A DNA stretch of 64,000 nt, taken from assembly GCF_000308775.1 (NCBI RefSeq), contig NZ_BAGJ01000135.1, positions 62,001-126,000 of the forward strand, in the 5' to 3' direction. This stretch comes from Nocardia testacea NBRC 100365 (GTDB lineage: Bacteria; Actinomycetota; Actinomycetes; Mycobacteriales; Mycobacteriaceae). Below the pieces are notes generated by a model, which saw only the letters and a list, made by a program, of their open reading frames with translations, searched no databases and was not told where the DNA came from. Shown one piece after another: positions 17,699 to 26,673 of the stretch. Both the position numbers and the translations under genes were made by a program. Positions within the stretch are counted from its first letter, which is position 1; every line of letters starts with the position of its first letter.

Positions 17699-17768
17699 AA
17701 GTACGAGTTTTCTCGAACAAGTACGAACAGAGTCGAACTGTAGCATCAAGTACGATAATTGTCGTACT
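17699..17768. promoter_or_regulatory. AAGTACGA operator cluster between MFS and regulator genes
   Basis: Three direct copies of AAGTACGA start at 17699, 17719 and 17748. The last forms a perfect dyad AGTACGA-TAATTG-TCGTACT (17749-17768). TCGAAC words also recur nearby. The cluster fills the short divergent promoter region, and the regulator at 17791 is the likely binder (inference). Confidence 0.7.
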
Positions 17769-17790
17769 GGTCGACGAACCGAGGAGTGCC

Positions 17791-18150
17791 GTGCCGGACA
17801 CCACCACCCCACCGGGCCGCACCGACGCACCCGGGGAGTTGCTTCCCGAACCCACGCGCGCGGAACTACGCCTGGAAACCGTGCTGGCCGCACTGAGCGA
17901 TCCCCTGCGGCTCAGCATTGTGCGCGCGTACTACCTCGACTCGGGCGGCGTACCGCAGGCCTGCGGGTGGTTCGAGATCGATCGGCCGAAATCGACGCGC
18001 ACCCACCACTGGCGGGTACTGCGCGAGGCGGGGCTCATCCGGCAGTGGCAGCACGGTCTGGAACGTCGCAATGTGGTGCGCGTCGAGGATCTCGAGGCGA
18101 GGTTCCCGGGCCTGCTGAACCTGGTCGCGGACTGGCAGCCGGCGCACTGA
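17791..18150 (+). CDS. ArsR-like winged-helix regulator
   Basis: The protein has 119 residues. The GTG at 17791 follows a GAGGAG site; the frame is open far upstream, but that part overlaps the MFS gene. After a 25-residue Pro/Thr-rich start comes the pattern LETVLAALSDPLRLSIVRAYY, the usual ArsR first helices. A recognition region KSTRTHHWRVLREAGLIRQW and a wing-like segment follow. It lacks a clear Cys metal site except Cys near the middle (QACGWF), so metal sensing is not supported. It is divergent from the MFS gene and probably its repressor. Confidence 0.78.
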   Translation: MPDTTTPPGRTDAPGELLPEPTRAELRLETVLAALSDPLRLSIVRAYYLDSGGVPQACGWFEIDRPKSTRTHHWRVLREAGLIRQWQHGLERRNVVRVEDLEARFPGLLNLVADWQPAH

Positions 18151-18284
18151 CCCCCAGCGGTCGAAGTATTCCTGTTACCGATCTTTTCTGTTACTCATCG
18201 TCGCACTAATGTGTATCATCTCAGGTGCCGGTGAACCCGCCGCGACGCGTCGCCGCTGGTACCGGTGACGATCGAGGAGGATCG

Positions 18285-19187
18285 ATGAGGTTGTTCGGTA
18301 ACGACGCCCCCACCCGGGCGACCGATCCGGGAGACGTCGCATTGCACGCGCGCGATGTGCGCTTCGACTGGACCGAGATCCCACTGCACTGGATGGCCGC
18401 CGAACCCATCGCCTCCCATGTGATGAACTCGCTCAACCTCCTGCTGCCCGAAGGCGAACGCAGCTTCCTGACCACATTCGGCGAAGCCCTGCCGTTCGTG
18501 CGCGACGAGAAACTGCGCGAGGACATGCTCGGTTTCATCGGCCAGGAGTCGATGCACGCCGAAACCCACGCGGGCTCCCACGACATGCTGCTCACCGCCA
18601 ACGGTATCGATCCGCGCCCGTTCCTGTGTCAGGCCGAGTACCTCTTCCGCAAGACCATCGGACCCCGGCAGAGCACCGGGACGCGGGCCGGGCGCCAGCA
18701 ACTGGTCGACCGGCTCGGGGTCATCGCGTCGCTCGAGCACTTCTTCGCGTTCCTCGGTGACTGGGTGCTCAACAGCGACCTGGAACGGTTCGACGCCGAC
18801 CCGCGCATGCTCGATCTGTACCGCTGGCACGGCGCCGAAGAGGTGGAACACCGCAATGTGGCCCACGACGTCGCCGAATACTTCGGCGTGGGCTATTTCC
18901 GGCGCGGCGCGCTGATGCTGCTGGTCTTCCCGTCGTTCCTGGTACTGCTGGTGCGCGGCACCAAATACCTGGTGCACCGCGACCCTTCCCTGCCGGACCT
19001 CGGCTATCCGCGGGTGCTGCTGCGCATCTTCGGCGCGATGCGGCGCGGTGCGCTGCCCGGGATCCCCGCGCTGCTGATCAGCGCGCTGTCGACGTTCCGG
19101 CCGGGATACAGCCCGGAATCGGTCGGCTCCACCGCGCAGGCGATCGCCTACCTGGCGCAGTCCCCGGCCGCCCGGGCGGCCTCATGA
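18285..19187 (+). CDS. predicted metal-dependent hydrolase (PF10118 type)
   Basis: This 300-residue protein starts at an ATG with GGAGG 4 bases upstream. Two acid/His clusters are typical of the helical di-metal PF10118 family: QESMHAETHAGSHD (residues 87-100) and GAEEVEHRNVAHDV (183-196). The spacing E-x2-H in both suggests a ferritin-like di-iron centre, so hydroxylation or desaturation is as plausible as hydrolysis. A hydrophobic stretch (about 205-225) may attach it to the membrane. It overlaps the reductase gene by 4 bases (ATGA), so the two are translationally coupled. A TATCAT hexamer about 60 bases upstream is the likely -10 box. Confidence 0.8.
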   Translation: MRLFGNDAPTRATDPGDVALHARDVRFDWTEIPLHWMAAEPIASHVMNSLNLLLPEGERSFLTTFGEALPFVRDEKLREDMLGFIGQESMHAETHAGSHDMLLTANGIDPRPFLCQAEYLFRKTIGPRQSTGTRAGRQQLVDRLGVIASLEHFFAFLGDWVLNSDLERFDADPRMLDLYRWHGAEEVEHRNVAHDVAEYFGVGYFRRGALMLLVFPSFLVLLVRGTKYLVHRDPSLPDLGYPRVLLRIFGAMRRGALPGIPALLISALSTFRPGYSPESVGSTAQAIAYLAQSPAARAAS

Positions 19188-20296
19188 CCCTCGCCGACCG
19201 GCCGGCGCCGCTTCCGCTGCCGGCCGACCTGTACGGCAGACCGCGTCGCGACCGGACCATGCGCCTGCTCGACGCCGTCGTGGACGCCCGTATGCGCTGG
19301 ACCGCCCTCACCAACCGGCGCGAGCTGACGCCCCGCGCGGACGACGGCCGGATCGGAGTCCGCGTCGTCGAACGGCAGCTCCGCGCACACGACAACGATG
19401 TGGTGAGTCTGCGGCTGGCCGCGGCCGACGGCCGGGAGCTGCCCCGGTGGCGGCCGGGCGCACATCTGGACGTGGAACTGCCCTCCGGCCGCCTGCGCCA
19501 GTACTCGCTGTGCGGGGACCCGGCCGATACCCGGACCTATCGAATCGCGGTCCGGCGCATCCCCGGCGGCGGTGGAGGCTCCGAGGAGGTGCACCGGTCG
19601 ATAACGGTGGGGTCCGCGCTGGTGGTGCGGGGCCCGCGTAACGCGTTCCCGTTCGCGGTACCCGGTCACGGATCCCCGGCCATCCGGCTGCGTTTCGTGG
19701 CCGGAGGTATCGGTATCACCCCGATCCTGCCGATGATGCGGCTGGCGGATTCCCTGGGCATCGACTGGACCATGCTGTACACCGGGCGCGCCCGCGACAC
19801 CCTGCCCTTCCTCGACGAGGTCGAACGCTTCGGCAGCCGGGTCACCGTGCGCACCGACGACCGGTCCGGGCTGCCCACGGGCGCCGAACTGGTGGCCGGG
19901 GTGCGCCGGGGCACCGCGGTGTACTGCTGCGGTCCGGCACCGATGGTCGGCGCCGTCGCCGCCGCCCTGCGCGGGATCTCCGGTGTGGAACTGCATTCCG
20001 AACGGTTCTCGGCACCGCCGATCGTGAACGGTGTGGCGTTCGAGATCGAATTGGCCCGCAGCGGTGAGGTGCTCGCTGTCCCGGCCGACCGCTCCACCCT
20101 GGATGTACTGCTGGCGCACCGTCCCGATCAGCCGTACTCGTGCCGCCAGGGCTTCTGCCGCACCTGCAGGGTACGGGTCCTGTCCGGTGCACCCGACCAC
20201 CGCGATTCCGTCCTGTCCCCCGCCGAGCGGGCCGCCGGTGACCTGCTGGCGTGCGTATCGCGCTGTGCGGGCGGCCGGCTGGTACTCGACCTCTGA
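19184..20296 (+). CDS. ferredoxin-type oxidoreductase (flavin and NAD domain plus 2Fe-2S)
   Basis: The protein has 370 residues. A flavin-binding barrel carries RQYSLC (105-110). The nucleotide domain has VAGGIGITPILPM (FNR-type GGIGITP) and the CCGPAPM motif. The C-terminal plant-type ferredoxin domain has the cluster ligands C320, C325, C328 and C357. It resembles the phthalate dioxygenase reductase/VanB class, which hands electrons from NAD(P)H to an oxygenase. The natural partner is the di-metal protein encoded just upstream, with which it overlaps by 4 bases. Confidence 0.9.
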   Translation: MTLADRPAPLPLPADLYGRPRRDRTMRLLDAVVDARMRWTALTNRRELTPRADDGRIGVRVVERQLRAHDNDVVSLRLAAADGRELPRWRPGAHLDVELPSGRLRQYSLCGDPADTRTYRIAVRRIPGGGGGSEEVHRSITVGSALVVRGPRNAFPFAVPGHGSPAIRLRFVAGGIGITPILPMMRLADSLGIDWTMLYTGRARDTLPFLDEVERFGSRVTVRTDDRSGLPTGAELVAGVRRGTAVYCCGPAPMVGAVAAALRGISGVELHSERFSAPPIVNGVAFEIELARSGEVLAVPADRSTLDVLLAHRPDQPYSCRQGFCRTCRVRVLSGAPDHRDSVLSPAERAAGDLLACVSRCAGGRLVLDL

Positions 20297-20322
20297 CAGT
20301 CCCCGACAACCGAGGAGCAAGC

Positions 20323-21315
20323 GTGACCGAATCCGGCAACCAACCCGTCGCGACCCGGCGCACGGTGCGCAGCGGCGCCTTCGATCTCGCGGTCTATGAA
20401 TACGGCGACCCCGCCGCCGAGACCGTGGTGCTGGTACACGGCTGGCCCGATACGAGTCACCTGTGGCACGAAGTGATCCCGCTGCTGGCCGGGCGATTCC
20501 ATGTGGTGGCCTACGACACCCGCGGTCACGGGGCCTCGACCCGCACCGGACGGGTCGCCGATTTCCGGCTCGCGGAACTGGCCGCGGACTTCTTCGCGGT
20601 CGCCGACGCGGTCAGCCCCGAGCGGCCGGTCCACGTTCTCGCGCACGACTGGGGTTCGGTCCAGGTCTGGGAGGCGGTCTGCGAGCCGCACGCGGCCGGG
20701 CGCATCGCCTCGTTCACCTCGGTCTCCGGACCCAACCTCGATCACCTGGGCAAATGGGTACGCGACCGGCTCGGCCGGCCCAGCCCGCGCAATATCTGGC
20801 AGCCGTTCACCCAATTGCTGTCCTCGGCCTACACCGGGTTCTTCATGACACCCGGCCTGCCGCGGCTGGCGTTCGGCCTGCTCGCCACCGAGCAACGCTG
20901 GCGCCGGGTCATCCAGCTCATGAACGACACCGGCCCCTCGACAATCTTCTTCGCCCCGACACTGAAGCGGGATATGGTCGACGGTCTGCTCATCTATCGT
21001 GCGAATATCCTTCCGCACCTGCTGAACCCGCGCGAACGGACCACCGAAGTGCCGGTCCAGCTCATCGTCGCCGGTCGCGATATCGCGGTGCGGCCCGCCG
21101 GTTACGACGATACGAGCCGGTGGGTATCGCGATTGTGGCGCCGCGACGTGCCCGCCGGGCACTGGATGCCCTTCTCCCACCCCGGGCTACTGGCCACCGC
21201 CACCACGGAATTCGTGGACGCGCTGCGCGACGGCGAGGTCGCCGCGGGGGTCACCGGACCCGTGAGGCAGCCGCCCCGTCGATTGCGCGCGGTCGAGCCC
21301 ACCGGCACGGACTGA
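20323..21315 (+). CDS. alpha/beta hydrolase with Asp nucleophile (epoxide hydrolase-like)
   Basis: The GTG at 20323 has GAGGAG upstream and gives 330 residues. The oxyanion motif is HGWP (39-42). The nucleophile position is Asp109 in AHDWGS rather than Ser, and His280 of AGHW is the likely base. This is the pattern of epoxide hydrolases and haloalkane dehalogenases. In some actinobacteria a related domain is fused to a short-chain dehydrogenase, but here no such domain follows. It lies 26 bases after the reductase gene, so it is the third gene of the operon and may act on the oxygenated product. Confidence 0.83.
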   Translation: MTESGNQPVATRRTVRSGAFDLAVYEYGDPAAETVVLVHGWPDTSHLWHEVIPLLAGRFHVVAYDTRGHGASTRTGRVADFRLAELAADFFAVADAVSPERPVHVLAHDWGSVQVWEAVCEPHAAGRIASFTSVSGPNLDHLGKWVRDRLGRPSPRNIWQPFTQLLSSAYTGFFMTPGLPRLAFGLLATEQRWRRVIQLMNDTGPSTIFFAPTLKRDMVDGLLIYRANILPHLLNPRERTTEVPVQLIVAGRDIAVRPAGYDDTSRWVSRLWRRDVPAGHWMPFSHPGLLATATTEFVDALRDGEVAAGVTGPVRQPPRRLRAVEPTGTD

Positions 21316-21329
21316 GTCCGCCGGACCGC

Positions 21330-22319
21330 TCACGACGCGGCCGGCGGTGCAGCGGGGCTCAGGGTGGCACGCCGGAAGCGCTCACCCCAGACCCGGATGT
21401 GCTCGATCAGTTCCGGGGGCTCGAGAACCTGGAACTCGGCGTCGAGCGATCCCAGCGCCAGGGTCGGCCAGTCCAGCGAGTCGGTGGTCATCGTGACCCG
21501 GCAGCGGCCCGCGTCGATCTCCTCGACGCTGCCCCAGCGCCCGAGACGCTGCCGGACCGATTCCGCCGGCGCTTCGACCAGCGCCTCGATCCGCTGCAGA
21601 TGCGGCATATTGTCCACGCCGGAGCGGACGAACTCCGCGGCGTCGGCGGTGGGCAGTTCCCGTGAGCGGAAACGTGATCCGTCACCCGCGGGTTCGGTGA
21701 GCCGGTCGACCCGGAAGCTGCGCCAATCGTGGCGGGTCAGGTCGAACGCCACCAGATACCAGCGTCGCCCCAGGGCGACCAGGCGGTGCGGTTCGACATG
21801 CCGGGCACTGCGGCGTCCGTCGGCGGCGGTATAGGTGAAACGCAACCGCTCACTGTCGCGGCAGGCCAGGGCAACCGCGGCGAGCGCCGCCGGATCGGGC
21901 GCGGCAGCCGTGCGGCCGCCGCCCCAGTCCGCGGGCACGGTCATGGCCCGGATCGCCTCCACCCGCTTGCGCAGCCGCGGCGGCATCACCTGCACCACTT
22001 TCGCCAGGGCGCGTACCGAGGACTCCGCGACGTCCTCCACCATGCCCTGCATCGCGAATTGGAGTCCGACCACCAGCGCCACGGCCTCGTCGTCGTCGAC
22101 CATCAGCGGCGGCAGCGCCGCCCCGGCGGCGAGCTGGTAGCCACCGTCGACACCGCGTTGCGCTTCCACCGGGTAGCCCAGGCCGCGTAACCGGTCGATA
22201 TCGCGCCGCAGCGTCCGCGGCGAGACTTCCAGCCGGTGCGCCAGCTCGGTCCCGGGCCAGTATTTGTGGGTCTGCAGTAGGGACAGCAGGCGCAGCGTCC
22301 GCGTGCTCGTATCGGCCAT
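21330..22319 (-). CDS. HTH and WYL-domain transcriptional regulator
   Basis: The protein has 329 residues. The N-terminal DeoR-type winged helix (about 5-55) reads LLSLLQTHKYWPGTELAHRL and SPRTLRRDIDRLRGLGYPV, followed by the GGYQL wing. The WYL ligand domain lies near residues 155-225, with RRWYLVAFDL, and a WCX-like C-terminal part follows. The ATG at 22319 is 7 bases after AACAAT, a weak -10. It is convergent with the redox operon, whose last gene ends 14 bases away, so direct control of that operon is possible but not shown. Confidence 0.88.
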   Translation of the reverse strand: MADTSTRTLRLLSLLQTHKYWPGTELAHRLEVSPRTLRRDIDRLRGLGYPVEAQRGVDGGYQLAAGAALPPLMVDDDEAVALVVGLQFAMQGMVEDVAESSVRALAKVVQVMPPRLRKRVEAIRAMTVPADWGGGRTAAAPDPAALAAVALACRDSERLRFTYTAADGRRSARHVEPHRLVALGRRWYLVAFDLTRHDWRSFRVDRLTEPAGDGSRFRSRELPTADAAEFVRSGVDNMPHLQRIEALVEAPAESVRQRLGRWGSVEEIDAGRCRVTMTTDSLDWPTLALGSLDAEFQVLEPPELIEHIRVWGERFRRATLSPAAPPAAS

Positions 22320-22431
22320 ACCATCGATTGTTCTCGAATTGCGGTCGATAAGTGGCCGCTGGTCCCGTATTTTCCGGGGACACCGGCCGGAGGGCACGGG
22401 TTCACTGCGGTTCGGGCTGCCCGCACGCCGG

Positions 22432-23427
22432 CTAGTGAGTTCCCAGTGCCCGCAGTGAAACGCCGGTGATGGTGTCGGCGAAGATCGAGCCGTCGGCGTG
22501 CTTGCGGCCGTAGACAATGATCGGGGCGCCTTGGGCGATCGCCTCGATGGTGGTGGCGATCAGCACGTAGATCTTGGTGTGGTCGTCGGTGTGCACCACG
22601 ACCTCGGCATGGTTGATCTCGCTCTTCACAGTGAGAGTGATGCCGTCGTTGGTCAGCACCTTCCCCCATACGAAACCGACGCCTATATCGGGGGATTCCG
22701 CGGCCGGCGGCTCGGTCTCGCGGGGGGCCATTGTCGAGGCGGCGATGGCCGCGGTCGGCGTGGCGGCCGGGTCGGAATCCGTCACGCGGCCGGTGTAGAA
22801 GAACCCCACCGCGAGCAGCACAGCCAGCCCGAGACACAGGCCGAGCAGCGCGTGACCGCCGATGGGAAGATATTCGAGCGCTTCGGTCTCCGGCACGGTC
22901 CACGCCGGATTCGCGGGCTCGGGAGGCGGCACGGCGGGCGCGGCCCCCTGGGAACTCGCCACCGGAGTGACCGGGGTGCGTGCCGGGCGCACCACCGGCG
23001 GATCGGGCACAACCCACTGCCGCCCGCCGTCGTCGACAGCGGGTTCCGCGGGCCGATATGCCTGCGGCGCGGGCCCGGCGGGAAGATCTGTGAACTCATA
23101 CCCTTCCGGCTCGGGTTCCGGTCGCGCGAGTACCGCGGGTGATCCGCTCGGCACGGGAACATGCACACGGCCGGGTGACCTTTCGGATAGATCGTCCTCG
23201 CCGTTGGACGCGCTGTCCTCGGACCACATATCGGCCCCGAGGCCCGAGTCGTACGCGGCGGTTCCGAGTAGCCGAACCGATTCGAGGGACCCCGCTACCT
23301 CCGGGCGATCCCGGGGCCGGTGATCGGTTGCGGCCCGGATGATCCTCGGGTCCACGCCGCCGAACTGTTCGGCGGACAAGCCCGCGCGGTGGCGTGACCG
23401 CGACCACGGAGTGCGCTTGTTGGACAT
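22432..23427 (-). CDS. Pro-rich single-pass membrane protein with exported DUF5666-like domain
   Basis: The protein has 331 residues. The first 185 are hydrophilic, acidic and Pro-rich, likely disordered and cytoplasmic. One helix lies near 195-215 (LLGLCLGLAVLLAVGFFY). The outer C-terminal 90 residues contain GKVLTNDGITLTVKS and a run of short beta strands up to ADTITGVSL, like the small OB-like DUF5666 domain. The ATG at 23427 lies 6 bases after TAACCT, so the transcript is probably leaderless. No enzyme motif is seen; a sensor or cell-envelope role is possible. Confidence 0.6.
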   Translation of the reverse strand: MSNKRTPWSRSRHRAGLSAEQFGGVDPRIIRAATDHRPRDRPEVAGSLESVRLLGTAAYDSGLGADMWSEDSASNGEDDLSERSPGRVHVPVPSGSPAVLARPEPEPEGYEFTDLPAGPAPQAYRPAEPAVDDGGRQWVVPDPPVVRPARTPVTPVASSQGAAPAVPPPEPANPAWTVPETEALEYLPIGGHALLGLCLGLAVLLAVGFFYTGRVTDSDPAATPTAAIAASTMAPRETEPPAAESPDIGVGFVWGKVLTNDGITLTVKSEINHAEVVVHTDDHTKIYVLIATTIEAIAQGAPIIVYGRKHADGSIFADTITGVSLRALGTH

Positions 23428-23528
23428 ACTGCCAGGTTAGGTCCTCTGTTCAGACCCCTATCGTCACTGGCGGGAGGAATCATCGGATGAAAGCGGTTCC
23501 GGCACAGCGGCTTACGCCCGTCCACGGC

Positions 23529-25397
23529 TCATCCGGCCGCCAGCACCTGCAGAACCTGCTCTCCGTAACGTGCCAGCTTGCTCTCCCCGACACCGTTCAC
23601 CGTGCCCAGTTCCCGCAGATCGGCAGGCTTGCGGGCGGCGATATCGCGGAGGGTGGCGTCGTGGAACACCACGTACGCGGGGACACCCTGTTCCTTGGCG
23701 GTATCGGCCCGCCACTGCCGGAGCTTCTCGAAGAGCGCGGTGTCGGCGGTATCGAGGTCGGTGGGGGCGGCGCGGCCGGATTTCGCGCTGCGCGCGGCCC
23801 GCGCGGGAGTGGGTCGTTCCGGTTCCCGGCGCAGCGCGACGGTGCGGCCGTCGAAGAGAACCGCTTCGCTGGCCTCGGTGAGGGTGAGCACCCCGTAATC
23901 GCCGTGGACCGCGAGCAGCCCCTGGGCCAGCAGCTGCCGGACCACCCCGCGCCACTGGGTATCCCGCAGATCGGTCCCCACCCCGAACACGCTGAGTTCG
24001 TGGTGGTCGTACTGCTGCACTTTCTGGTTCTTCTTGCCGAGCAGGATATCGATGAGATGACCCGCGCCGAAGCTCTGCCCGCGCTCCCGTTTCAGGCGCA
24101 GCACCGCCGACAGCAGTTTCTGCGCGGCGACGGTGCCGTCCCACGATTCGGGCGGGTTCAGGCAGGTGTCGCAGTTCCCGCACGGCTGCGGCGGCTGGCC
24201 GAAATAGGCCAGCAACTGGGCCCGGCGGCAGTCGACCGTCTCGCACAGGGCGAGCATCGCGTCCAGGTGCAGTTGTAGCTGCCGGCGATGCGCGGCGTCG
24301 CCTTCGGAGGTGTCGATGAGTTTGCGCTGTTGCACCACGTCCTGCAGGCCGTAGACCATCCACGCCGTGGACGGCAACCCGTCCCGCCCGGCCCGCCCGG
24401 TCTCCTGGTAGTAGCCCTCGACGGATTTGGGCAGGTCGAGGTGGGCGACGAAACGCACATCGGGTTTGTCGATACCCATCCCGAAGGCGATGGTCGCGAC
24501 GACCACCAGACCCTCCTCCCGCAGGAAGCGCGCCTGGTTCTCGGCTCGGGTGCGATTGTCCAAGCCCGCGTGGTACGGGACCGCCCGGATACCGTTCTCG
24601 GTGAGGAACGCGGCGGTCTTCTCGACGGAGTTGCGGGACAGGCAGTAGACGATGCCGGCGTCGCCGGGATGCTCCGCGCGCAGGAACTCGAGCAGCTGCC
24701 GATCGGGCCGGTTCTTCGGTTCGATGCGGTACTGGATATTGGGCCGATCGAAACTGGCCACGAAGCGCCGGGCCCCGCCCAGGTCGAGCCGGGTGATGAT
24801 CTCGTCGCGGGTCTTCTCGGTGGCGGTCGCGGTGAGTGCGATCCGGGGTACGTCGGGCCAGCGTTCGTGCAGCATCGACAGGGCCAGATAGTCGGGCCGG
24901 AAGTCGTGACCCCACTGCGAGACGCAGTGCGCCTCGTCGATCGCGAACAGCGCGACCCGGCCCCGGTCGAGTAGCTGGGCGGTGGATTCCATCCGCAGCC
25001 GCTCCGGCGCGAGGTACAGCAGATCGAGTTCGCCGGCCACGAACTGGGCTTCCACGGTACGGCGCTCATCCGGGAACTGGGTGGAGTTCAGGAAGCCGGC
25101 CCGCACGCCGAGCGCGCTGAGCGCGTCCACCTGGTCCTGCATGAGTGCGATGAGCGGGGAGATCACCACCCCCACACCCTCGCGGACCAGCGCGGGAATC
25201 TGGTAGCAGAGCGATTTGCCGCCGCCGGTGGGCATGAGTACCAGCGCGTCGCCTCCGCCGATCACCTGGTCGACGATCGCGCGCTGCTCACCCCGGAAAC
25301 TGTCGTAACCGAAGACCCGGTTCAGAATCCGCTGTGCCGCATCGGATTCGGCACCGGACTCGACAGCGGGCACGGTCGGGGCTTCGGGGGCTTCCAC
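23529..25397 (-). CDS. recQ: ATP-dependent DNA helicase RecQ
   Basis: The protein has 622 residues from the GTG at 25397, which lies 7 bases after TAGGAT; an ATG at 25406 is the alternative. RecQ unwinds DNA 3' to 5' in recombination and repair. Seen: motif 0/I with FRGEQRAIV and MPTGGGKS (about 55-62), DEAH (154-157), SQWGHDFRPDY, FGMGIDKPDVR, and the Q-ETGRAGRDG motif VI. The zinc-binding domain has the Cys set C..C..CGNCDTC. A winged-helix RQC part is followed by a C-terminal HRDC domain (LFEKLRQWR to the end). M. tuberculosis lacks a full RecQ, so this is a difference from that genome. Confidence 0.95.
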   Translation of the reverse strand: MEAPEAPTVPAVESGAESDAAQRILNRVFGYDSFRGEQRAIVDQVIGGGDALVLMPTGGGKSLCYQIPALVREGVGVVISPLIALMQDQVDALSALGVRAGFLNSTQFPDERRTVEAQFVAGELDLLYLAPERLRMESTAQLLDRGRVALFAIDEAHCVSQWGHDFRPDYLALSMLHERWPDVPRIALTATATEKTRDEIITRLDLGGARRFVASFDRPNIQYRIEPKNRPDRQLLEFLRAEHPGDAGIVYCLSRNSVEKTAAFLTENGIRAVPYHAGLDNRTRAENQARFLREEGLVVVATIAFGMGIDKPDVRFVAHLDLPKSVEGYYQETGRAGRDGLPSTAWMVYGLQDVVQQRKLIDTSEGDAAHRRQLQLHLDAMLALCETVDCRRAQLLAYFGQPPQPCGNCDTCLNPPESWDGTVAAQKLLSAVLRLKRERGQSFGAGHLIDILLGKKNQKVQQYDHHELSVFGVGTDLRDTQWRGVVRQLLAQGLLAVHGDYGVLTLTEASEAVLFDGRTVALRREPERPTPARAARSAKSGRAAPTDLDTADTALFEKLRQWRADTAKEQGVPAYVVFHDATLRDIAARKPADLRELGTVNGVGESKLARYGEQVLQVLAAG

Positions 25398-25573
25398 GCG
25401 GCCCATCCTACGAGCACCGGCGGACAGCCCGGGCGGTGTCCGGCGCGGGCGCCGACGCCCCGCCTCGTCTTGCGCACATGTGGATGAGCCGGCATCCGGG
25501 ACGGCCGCCGACACCGTTCCCGCGGGCCGCGCGCATCCCGCGCTACCGCCGTGGATCGCTTAGGTTGTCCGCT

Positions 25574-26545
25574 ATGGCATCCAGGACACGATCGCGGGCG
25601 CGATGGGCGATGTTCACCGCCGCTACGGCGGCGGTGGTGAGTGTGAGCGCGGCGCCCGCGCAGGCACAGACCTTCCCGGCCATGTGCGCCGACGGCTGGC
25701 AGGCGACCACGATCGTCGAAGGGGTCGGCAATCTGGAGAACCTGGATTCCGACGGCGCGGGGGGTTTCTACGTCACCGGCATCGTCGACGGCTACCTCGC
25801 CCACGTATCGGCCGACGGAACCTTCGAGAAGCTGGTCACCGGTCTGGAGCATCCGGCCGGCGTGCGGGTGGCCGGTCGCTCGGTGTACTTCCTGACCGGC
25901 GACGGTGTCACCGACCCGCCGGGTACGCTGCGGCGCTACGACCTCGACACCGGCGCGGTGACCGTGCTCCGCACCGGACTGAACGGACCGAACGGTCTGC
26001 TGCTGCTCCCCGACGGGGACTTGCTGATCAGCACGATCGGGGTTACCCGGGCGACGACCGGAATCGCCCGGTACCGGCCCTCGACCGGCGAGTTCATCGA
26101 ATCGTGGTCACCGCTTCCGCTGACCAACGGCCTGGCCCTGGCCCCCGACGGCGAGTCGATCTACACGGGCAACCTGACCATGCGGATCTTCCGTATTCCG
26201 CTGCGGGCGCCCGCCGATGCCCAGGTGGTCGCGGGTCCACCGAATCTGCTGACCGTTCCCGACGATATGGAGGCCACCCGCACCGGCGACCTGTACGTCG
26301 CCGATCATGGAGTCGGCGCGATCTACCGGGTGGATCCGGCCACGGGGTCCGGATGCGCGATCATCACGGGCCTGATCAGACGGCCCGACCCGGTCCGGAC
26401 CGTGCCCGACGGCACCACCTCGGTGCGGATCGCCCGTGACGGCGAGTCGTGGGCCCTGTTCGTGACCGGGATGGACGGGGCGCTGCGGCGGTTGCGCCCG
26501 CCGCCGGGTATCGATCTCACACCGGCCGACGCGACCCGACGCTGA
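25574..26545 (+). CDS. secreted beta-propeller protein (SMP-30/lactonase-like)
   Basis: The protein has 323 residues. The first 31 are a Sec signal peptide ending AQA before QTFPAMC. The mature part holds repeating propeller blades such as NLENLDSDGAGGFYVTG, GPNGLLLLPDGDLLIS, NGLALAPDGESIY and ATRTGDLYVADHGVGAI. These match SMP-30/gluconolactonase-like six-blade proteins. Metal ligands cannot be assigned with certainty. The ATG is 7 bases after TAGGTT (25561-25566), so a leaderless mRNA is likely. It is divergent from recQ across about 175 bases. Confidence 0.8.
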   Translation: MASRTRSRARWAMFTAATAAVVSVSAAPAQAQTFPAMCADGWQATTIVEGVGNLENLDSDGAGGFYVTGIVDGYLAHVSADGTFEKLVTGLEHPAGVRVAGRSVYFLTGDGVTDPPGTLRRYDLDTGAVTVLRTGLNGPNGLLLLPDGDLLISTIGVTRATTGIARYRPSTGEFIESWSPLPLTNGLALAPDGESIYTGNLTMRIFRIPLRAPADAQVVAGPPNLLTVPDDMEATRTGDLYVADHGVGAIYRVDPATGSGCAIITGLIRRPDPVRTVPDGTTSVRIARDGESWALFVTGMDGALRRLRPPPGIDLTPADATRR

Positions 26546-26673
26546 GACATAACGGCTGGTCGAGGGATTGTTCCGGAAATTTCCGAGCTCCGGTCAATTG
26601 AGGCCGGAAAGTGGCCGCTAGGGGTCATACGGTGCTTCTGAACACGGAATCCACCGCACCTCGACGGAAGGCG

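Noticed and set aside
16210..17790. Long upstream extension of the ArsR-like frame
   Set aside because: It overlaps the minus-strand MFS gene; the real start is the GTG at 17791 with its own GAGGAG.
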